Source: Oleiharenicola sp.
Lineage (GTDB): Bacteria; Verrucomicrobiota; Verrucomicrobiia; Opitutales; Opitutaceae
NCBI GenBank assembly: GCA_025363455.1
Contig: JANYDW010000037.1
Coordinates: 1-64,000, forward strand
Length of the DNA: 64,000 bases
Direction: 5' to 3'
This document shows, piece by piece, positions 59,301 through 64,000 of this stretch. The translations under genes and the position numbers were made by a program. Every line of letters starts with the position of its first letter. The first letter of the stretch is position 1. The notes under the pieces were generated by a model. That model had not been told where the DNA came from. It did no database searches and saw only the letters and a list, made by a program, of their open reading frames with translations.

Positions 59301-59527
59301 CCGTGGCGACCATCGCCGGGCATTTCCCGCTGACTCTGGTCAGCGGTCCCGGTGCCGCGGCCCGCAACTCCATCGGCCTCGTCCTCGTCGGCGGTATGGC
59401 CATCGGGGCGCTGTTCACCCTCTTCGTGCTGCCTTCGGTCTACGTGCTCCTCGCCAAAGATCATGCCAGGTCCCGCGTCCCGGCCCTCGTCCCGGCTGTC
59501 GGGGCTGAGCCGATCCTTGCCAAGTAA
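56369..59527 (+). CDS. RND multidrug efflux transporter, inner-membrane pump
   Basis: A 1052-residue proton-driven pump of the HAE1/MexF-like group. It starts FTDLFINKPVLAIVVNLVIV. Proton-relay Asp-Asp is in LSVGLVVDDAIVVVENVERH on helix 4. Further segments are IAMTITLAAVYTPIGLQGGL, GALFREFALTLAGAVTISGI, VALTLSPMMAARLLR and in the second half FLALAVQFNSFRDPVVILLG, GLVTLVGLIAKNGILVVEFA and TRLRPVLMTTVATIAGHFPL. The substrate cannot be predicted. The gene is 41 bases past the adaptor stop and 16 bases before the channel gene. Confidence 0.96.
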   Translation: MKNSSFTDLFINKPVLAIVVNLVIVIAGIQAWRSLSVRQYPRSENASVVISTVYVGANAELVRGFVTTPLERTIASADGIEYIESKSLLGFSTITARLKLNYDTTKALADITSKVNQVRNELPPESEIPSISVVSADQTFAAAYLGFSSDILSQSEITDYIVRVVQPRLAALAGVQQIELIGTRTFAMRVWLKPDRMAALSVTPAQVRQALAANNYLAAIGNTKGALVQVNMTANTDLHSVAEFKRLPIRQQNDTVIRLEDVADVVLGAEDYDTMVRQNGQTSVFIGVHPLPNANTIDVVKLVRIELDALKKDLPGGLEASIGYDSSEYISNAIHEVTHTLIDTLMIVVVVIFLFLGSWRSVLVPIMAIPVSLIGGVFLMQTFGFTLNLLTLLAIVLSVGLVVDDAIVVVENVERHLREGRTPFDAALLGARELAGPVIAMTITLAAVYTPIGLQGGLTGALFREFALTLAGAVTISGIVALTLSPMMAARLLRSAADEERGFAGWVNHKFDRLREMYDHGLARTLDKRPLVYAVWIVIALCTIPMYMFSPQELAPPEDQSVIFSGIAAPANATSDQKSFYGAAVEKAFLDTKERDLTFQILFPPSIGAAFGFDGFGGMVTKPWAQRDRSVFQILPEVQGRLSQVPGLEVYALTPPALPGGSNFPVEFVIASTADASQLLEFAQQLSMKCMTDPAAQGLFYFPPLIDLKIDQPQAEIVIDREKVAALGLSLSQVGADLASALGGNYVNRFNIDGRSYKVIPQIERSERLNPEQLRNIHITGPKGELIPVSTIAHLENKTVPRSLNRFQQLNAVKLSGATGQLDAALTYLEKASKEVLPPGYSIDYTGESRQFRHEGGKFLPAMMLSIVLIFLALAVQFNSFRDPVVILLGSVPLAMFGALLFTFLRIPDPNTPFWTTGWTTTLNIYAQVGLVTLVGLIAKNGILVVEFANKLQEEGRSKIDAVREAAKTRLRPVLMTTVATIAGHFPLTLVSGPGAAARNSIGLVLVGGMAIGALFTLFVLPSVYVLLAKDHARSRVPALVPAVGAEPILAK

Positions 59528-59543
59528 TCCCGATTTCCTCCTA

Positions 59544-60956
59544 ATGAAGTTTCCCATGCGATTGACCAGTTATTTTCTTGCGGGTGCAATCCTATCCACG
59601 GCTCTGCCCATCCGCGCCCAGCTCAACGACGGCAAGCCCGATCCGGACTTTGTCGTGCCGACCAAGCTCAACCTCGAGTACGCGCTCGCCTATGCGCTGG
59701 ATAACAACTTTGCGATCCGCCAGGCCAAGGAGCGCATCCGCCAGCAGGAGGGGGTTATTCTTGAGGTCCGTTCTTCGCAACTCCCGAATGTCTCGGCTTC
59801 CGGCAACTACCAGCGCAACGCCGACGAGGTCTCCATCAACGGCCGCGACCATGCCTGGTCCGTGGACATCACCGCCCGCCAGTTGCTCTACTCTGGCGGC
59901 GGCGTGGCCGCGAATGTGAAGAACCAGCAGCTGACCCTCGACGCGGCCGTGCTGGCCCTGCAGGCCGTCATTAACGACGCCCTGGTGGATGTGCGGGTCC
60001 GCTTCTTCACCATCCTGCTCACCCGCGAGAAGATCAAGGTACAGGAGAGCAACATCGAGCTGCTGGAGCGCCAGCTGAAGGACATCAGGAATCGCTACGA
60101 AGCGGGCACGGTCTCCAACTTCGAGGTGCTGCGCGCCGAGGTCGCCCTGGCCAACGCCCAACCCGCGCTTATCTCGGCCCGCAACGACTTCCGCCTCGCC
60201 ATCGAGGAACTCCGCCAATCTCTGGGCTACGTCAACGTCAACGACAAGAACGTGACCAGCCAGCCCGAGTTTCTCGGCACGCTTGAATTCAAGCCCGCCA
60301 GCTTTGACCCGCAGGGCACGGCCGGGGCCACGCCTGAGGAGACCCGCGATCTCATTCGTTCCGCCCTCGCCACCGCCCATGAGCAGCGTCCGGATCTGCA
60401 ACGTCTGGCCAAGCTGACGTCCGCGGCCGAGGAGGCGGTGACCGCCCGCCGCGCCGGGTACCTGCCCAGCATTTCAGCCTTCGGGGCCTACGATTTTCGC
60501 ATGGCGCCGGCCTCGAGCACAAAGTCCTCGCTTGATGGCTGGACCGTCGGCCTGCAATCGCAGTGGAATATTTTCGACGGGCGCGCGACGGCCGGGCGCG
60601 TCGCCCAGGCCCGCTCCTACCTGGAGCAGGCCAAGCTGGCCTTGGGCGAAACTCAGTTGACCGTGGACGTCGAGGTCCGGCGGGCGATTTCGTCCTACCA
60701 GCAGGCGATCGAACTGGCCGCCGCGTCGCAGAAGGTCGTCGAGCAGGCCGCGGAGGCTCTTCGCCTGGCCAATGCCCGCTTCTCCGCCGGCACGGCCACC
60801 CAGCTCGATGTGCTCACCTCCCAGGTCGAGCTTACCACCGCCAAGCTAAACCAGCTGCAGGCCTACTACAGCTACAACGTCGCGGTCGCCCGCGCCCGCC
60901 GGGCCATGGGGCAGACCGATGAGCAGCGTCCGACCAAGGAACTAAGTTATCCGTGA
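59544..60956 (+). CDS. TolC-family outer-membrane efflux channel
   Basis: A 470-residue protein with a signal peptide (MRLTSYFLAGAILSTALPIRA). Two OEP repeats of long coiled-coil helices are clear: LEYALAYALDNNFAIRQAKE, RQLLYSGGGVAANVKNQQLT, REKIKVQESNIELLERQLKD and AGTVSNFEVLRAEVALANAQ in the first half. The second half has EQRPDLQRLAKLTSAAEEAV, QSQWNIFDGRATAGRVAQAR and RFSAGTATQLDVLTSQVELT. It completes the MarR-MFP-RND-TolC set. No terminator with a T-run was seen before the AsmA-like gene. Confidence 0.95.
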   Translation: MKFPMRLTSYFLAGAILSTALPIRAQLNDGKPDPDFVVPTKLNLEYALAYALDNNFAIRQAKERIRQQEGVILEVRSSQLPNVSASGNYQRNADEVSINGRDHAWSVDITARQLLYSGGGVAANVKNQQLTLDAAVLALQAVINDALVDVRVRFFTILLTREKIKVQESNIELLERQLKDIRNRYEAGTVSNFEVLRAEVALANAQPALISARNDFRLAIEELRQSLGYVNVNDKNVTSQPEFLGTLEFKPASFDPQGTAGATPEETRDLIRSALATAHEQRPDLQRLAKLTSAAEEAVTARRAGYLPSISAFGAYDFRMAPASSTKSSLDGWTVGLQSQWNIFDGRATAGRVAQARSYLEQAKLALGETQLTVDVEVRRAISSYQQAIELAAASQKVVEQAAEALRLANARFSAGTATQLDVLTSQVELTTAKLNQLQAYYSYNVAVARARRAMGQTDEQRPTKELSYP

Positions 60957-61092
60957 ACAGCCCGGTAGCGGCGGTCCATGACCGCCGGGAGGTGAGTGGT
61001 GAATTTCGAAGGCGATCCCAGACCGCTGGTCCAGCTTTTTTCTTCACGCTGCGGGCAACTTGGGCCAATTAACTGTGTCCTTAACGCACCGC

Positions 61093-64000
61093 ATGAAGCC
61101 CGTTCGTCTGCTGCTCATTATCCTTGGTATTTTGGTGGTGATGGGTGCCGTCGCGGTTGGGCTGGCCATGACGCCCTCGGTGCAGCGTTGGGCTCTGCTC
61201 CGCGCGGCGCGGAATGCAGGCCTCAAGCTGGAAGTGGCCGGCGTTTCGGCCGGTTGGTCCGGAGCCACCGTGCAGGGAGTTCAGGTGGAAAAGCAGCAGA
61301 TTGTGGTGAAGCTGGACCGGCTGGAGGCTGGTTTTTCCCTCTGGCAATTGCTGGTCGGTCGGCAACTCGCCATCAGTCGCCTCAAAATCGACGGGCTCGT
61401 GGTCGACGCGAGCCGGGTCTCGCGCACGAAGGCCGAGGCCGCCGCGGCGGGAGCTCCCGCCGCCGCGCCGGGTTTGCTCGCCCAGTTGGTCCTACCCGTG
61501 GACCTGACTTTGGAGGATGTGCGCATCGAGGGTCGGGCGTTGTTGCCCGGCTCGGCCGGCCAGCCCCCGGTCACGGCTGACCTGAGCGTCAACGGAGGCA
61601 AGTTTTCCCCGGGACATGAAGGGCTGCTCCAGCTCACTGCCACCCTCCGCAACGCCGATCCCGCGGCCAAGGTCGCCACGCTCCGCGCGCAAGCCGGCTT
61701 GCGTGCGACCCTGACGGCGCAACGCACCTTCAATAACGTAGTGCTGACCACCGTGGTGGACGCCGAGGGCCGAGGTCTGGCCGGACAGAGTCAGTTGAAA
61801 ATCTCCGCCGAGCTGTTCCGCACCACTTCGGGGGAGAGCTATGTCATCGGCATGGATACCATCCTCCGTGGCACGACGGAGAACATACTCAAGGTGCAGG
61901 CGCGGCTTGACGCGACGAGTCACCAATACGCTGGCGAATGGACCATCAAGGCGAGCACGCCCCAGTTGGAGCCATTTTCGCTCGTTGGGGCCTTGCCGGA
62001 TTTTGACTTGAAGGGCGGGGGAGGTTTTACCTTCGATCCCGTCACGGTTGCCTTCACTCTGCAGGGCGGCTTGCAGGGCCAGGTGAATCGGTGGGAGGCG
62101 GTGGAGCCGGCTTGGCGGGCCATTGGGCCCGTGACAATCGATACCACCTTCAATGTCGGCCAGCGCGCTGGCGTCCTGAACATCGATCAATTCAAGACCG
62201 TGCTGACTGGGGCGAAACCGGTCCTCGAGGTCCGCGCGGTGTCTGCGATCCATTATGATCTGAAAAAGCGGCAGTTAATCGCTGACGGTCTCGTGGCGGA
62301 CAAGCTCCTGGAGGTCAACGTGCGCGGCCTGCCCCTGGATTGGGTGCGACCCTTTGTGACGATAGCGGATGTTTCCGGCGGGGACATCACGGGGCAAGTC
62401 GACCTTGCCCGGGTGTCCACTTCTGCCACCGCGGCCTCACTTCGGGGCCGGTTGCAGGTGGCTGGACTCACTGTCGTGGAAGCCGGCCGGCCACTGCTCG
62501 CCCAGGCCGATGTCATCGTGCAGGGCGAGGCGGTCGTGGTTGCTGGCCGGGTGGACGCGCCCGTCATTGAAATGAAAGTGGTCACCGCGGCGGGTGACAC
62601 GCTCAATTTGTCCGGGAAGCTTTCCGTGCAGACCGGCGCGAACACGCAGGCCGCAGTCGAAGGTCAGTACACCGCCACCGCGGTCAAGCTGCTCGCTCGC
62701 TGGTTCCCGGGGGCCCCCGTCACAGCCCAAGGCGATTTCAAGTTCAGCCTCCACGGTGACGAGTGGGAAATCTCGCCCGGTCGAAGCCTGCTACGACAAG
62801 GCGCGGACAATCTGCTGTTCAGCGCGACGATCCTCCAGCCGTTCACGGTGGGGATCAGCGGCGGCACCCTCCGGCCCCGGGATGCCGCGCAAGCCGTCGC
62901 CCGCGTGGAACTCGGCCATCTGCCACTCGGCCTGCTGCCGATGACCCAACCCGAGTCGACCCTCGGCGGCGTGGTGCAGCAGGGAGTCTTTGAGCTCAGC
63001 GTGCAGGGCGGGATATCCACCTTCAAGGCCACCGCGCCGCTTTTGCTGGCCGACGTTTCGCTGGCCCAAGGCCGGACCGCAGCGCTAACGGAACTGGCGA
63101 TCGAGGCCCGGCCCGTGCTCGAGTATGCGGGCCCGGACAGCCTGAAAATCCAGACGGGCGACGTGATCGTGCGCAACCGCGCCAAGACGGTCCTCGCCAC
63201 GTTCAAGGCCGAGGGGGCGCGGACTCCCGCGCAGGGTACGCAGGCCACCATTACCTTCAACCTCGAGGTGCCCGGGCTCGCCGGCCAGCCGCTCTTCGCC
63301 GGAGCCCAGGTCGTGTCGGCCGGGCGTGCGAGCGGCGAAATCCGGGCCACGGCGCAGGGGATGCAAAGCCAGCTGGAGGCCCGGCTGACGCTCAACGGTC
63401 TCATCGCCGCCGACGGCGGCCGGACCCTGCCGATCGCCAACCTCGCCTTCCGCGGCCTGGTCCGCAGCAACGGCACGATTTCGCTGGAGGCGCCCCTGTT
63501 GCTCGACAACTCGGGCCGGCGTTCGGACCTGAAGTTCGCGCTCGAGCTGTCGCCACTTGGCCCGGGCTATTCCGTCGACGGCCACCTGACCGGCCAGCAG
63601 GTGGAGCTGGAAGACATGCTGGGCGTGCTCGGGGTTTTTCTCGTCTCCGCCGCGCCCGACAACGGCGACAAGCCCGCCGCGCCCACCGGCGGCGTCGCGC
63701 CCGACACGGTCGCCGCGTGGTCGCGCTTCAGCGGCCAGCTCGCGCTCGACGTCAAGTCCGTCACGCGCGGGCAGGACTGGGCCATGACCGGGCTCACCGG
63801 GGCCGTGGCGATCGAGCCGGCGCGCCTGGCGCTGGAAAAACTGGCGGCCTCGTTCAGCGCGACCAGCCGCCTGGGGGCGAAGATGGAGCTGCGGTTCACC
63901 GGCGGGGCCATGCCGTACCGGCTGACGGGCGAGTACTCGCTCAACGATTTTGACGCCGGCCGGCTCTTCAAGGCGCTCGAGCCGGGCAAGCCCCCGACGG
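61093..64000 (+). CDS. Large AsmA/TamB-like protein, cut by the window end
   Basis: At least 969 codons, open through position 64000. The N-terminus is one membrane segment (LLLIILGILVVMGAVAVGLA) followed by TPSVQRWALLRAARNAGLKL, GVSAGWSGATVQGVQVEKQQ and VDASR, a typical entry to an AsmA/TamB-type repeat protein facing the periplasm. The rest is a long succession of beta-strand repeats with segments such as LPLDWVRPFVTIADVSGGDI, LDVKSVTRGQDWAMTGLTGA and YRLTGEYSLNDFDAGRLFKA. Such proteins bridge inner and outer membranes and help lipid transport or barrel assembly. It follows the efflux operon by 136 bases; a link to it is not shown. Confidence 0.75.
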   Translation, partial: MKPVRLLLIILGILVVMGAVAVGLAMTPSVQRWALLRAARNAGLKLEVAGVSAGWSGATVQGVQVEKQQIVVKLDRLEAGFSLWQLLVGRQLAISRLKIDGLVVDASRVSRTKAEAAAAGAPAAAPGLLAQLVLPVDLTLEDVRIEGRALLPGSAGQPPVTADLSVNGGKFSPGHEGLLQLTATLRNADPAAKVATLRAQAGLRATLTAQRTFNNVVLTTVVDAEGRGLAGQSQLKISAELFRTTSGESYVIGMDTILRGTTENILKVQARLDATSHQYAGEWTIKASTPQLEPFSLVGALPDFDLKGGGGFTFDPVTVAFTLQGGLQGQVNRWEAVEPAWRAIGPVTIDTTFNVGQRAGVLNIDQFKTVLTGAKPVLEVRAVSAIHYDLKKRQLIADGLVADKLLEVNVRGLPLDWVRPFVTIADVSGGDITGQVDLARVSTSATAASLRGRLQVAGLTVVEAGRPLLAQADVIVQGEAVVVAGRVDAPVIEMKVVTAAGDTLNLSGKLSVQTGANTQAAVEGQYTATAVKLLARWFPGAPVTAQGDFKFSLHGDEWEISPGRSLLRQGADNLLFSATILQPFTVGISGGTLRPRDAAQAVARVELGHLPLGLLPMTQPESTLGGVVQQGVFELSVQGGISTFKATAPLLLADVSLAQGRTAALTELAIEARPVLEYAGPDSLKIQTGDVIVRNRAKTVLATFKAEGARTPAQGTQATITFNLEVPGLAGQPLFAGAQVVSAGRASGEIRATAQGMQSQLEARLTLNGLIAADGGRTLPIANLAFRGLVRSNGTISLEAPLLLDNSGRRSDLKFALELSPLGPGYSVDGHLTGQQVELEDMLGVLGVFLVSAAPDNGDKPAAPTGGVAPDTVAAWSRFSGQLALDVKSVTRGQDWAMTGLTGAVAIEPARLALEKLAASFSATSRLGAKMELRFTGGAMPYRLTGEYSLNDFDAGRLFKALEPGKPPT

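Noticed and set aside
60960-60995. Hairpin GGCGGTC-CAT-GACCGCC after the TolC-like gene
   Set aside because: The stem is perfect, but no T-run follows, so a terminator call is not supported.
1-64000. CRISPR arrays
   Set aside because: The repeats found are palindromic, of many types and singly dispersed; no regular repeat-spacer series was seen.

Overview
Positions about 1985 to 64000 look like one piece of a GC-rich chromosome from the Opitutaceae or a close relative (Verrucomicrobiota). This is inferred from gene content: an lpxI-type lipid A gene, a PEP-CTERM surface protein, a pyrR-pyrB-pyrC run, rpsP-trmD-rplS without rimM, MdoG/MdoH glucan genes, and many palindromic intergenic repeats. 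Positions 1 to about 1985 do not fit. They hold a RadC gene joined in frame to a phage tape-measure-like segment, a short-chain dehydrogenase, and the first third of an argininosuccinate lyase that stops inside a palindromic repeat and runs into a 3'-truncated dus gene on the other strand. These pieces look alphaproteobacterial, so the left end is probably an assembly chimera or, less likely, a recombination scar.

Layout. 2.0-4.3 kb: dus, a bifunctional nuclease-family protein and lpxI. 4.5-9.4 kb: a minus-strand exopolysaccharide cluster (FecR-domain protein, beta-barrel protein, Wza-like exporter, Wzc-like tyrosine autokinase). 9.5-12.1 kb: leuS, carrying an in-frame palindromic repeat insertion. 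12.2-18.1 kb: ribE, a family 4-like uracil-DNA glycosylase lacking two of the four usual Fe-S cysteines, then opgG, an unknown membrane-anchored gene and opgH. 18.2-23.3 kb: small membrane proteins, a double-PAS hybrid histidine kinase, a ParE-like toxin/antitoxin pair, and a RAYT transposase bounded by perfect 25-bp inverted repeats. 23.5-26.6 kb: pyrC, pyrB, pyrR. 26.6-32.6 kb: a membrane hybrid kinase, tRNA-Val(GAC), recN, a Tat-exported TIM-barrel protein and a ThuA protein.

32.9-41.7 kb is the most distinctive block. It encodes an octaheme lipoprotein cytochrome, an MtrB/PioB-type outer-membrane barrel, a monoheme cytochrome and a membrane-anchored heptaheme NapC-like cytochrome. Convergent to it are CcsA, ResB and a lipoprotein that would mature the cytochromes. 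Together they read as a candidate porin-cytochrome electron conduit across the cell envelope with its own haem-attachment machinery. 42.0-47.4 kb: pxpB-pxpC-pxpA (5-oxoprolinase), a PEP-CTERM protein, ychF and a membrane metallopeptidase. 47.5-49.0 kb: rpsP-trmD-rplS. 49.1-52.2 kb: a Ser/Thr kinase with PEGA and FGE-sulfatase-fold sensor domains. 52.4-54.4 kb: transketolase. 54.6-61.0 kb: a MarR-regulated RND efflux operon with a candidate operator, followed by a large AsmA/TamB-like protein cut by the window end.

At least nine palindromic repeat types lie between these genes. Members of two types sit inside coding sequence (leuS and dus), and simple repeat arrays shape the end of PyrR and apparent N-terminal extensions of several other genes. 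No intergenic gap exceeds 300 bases and no CRISPR array was seen.
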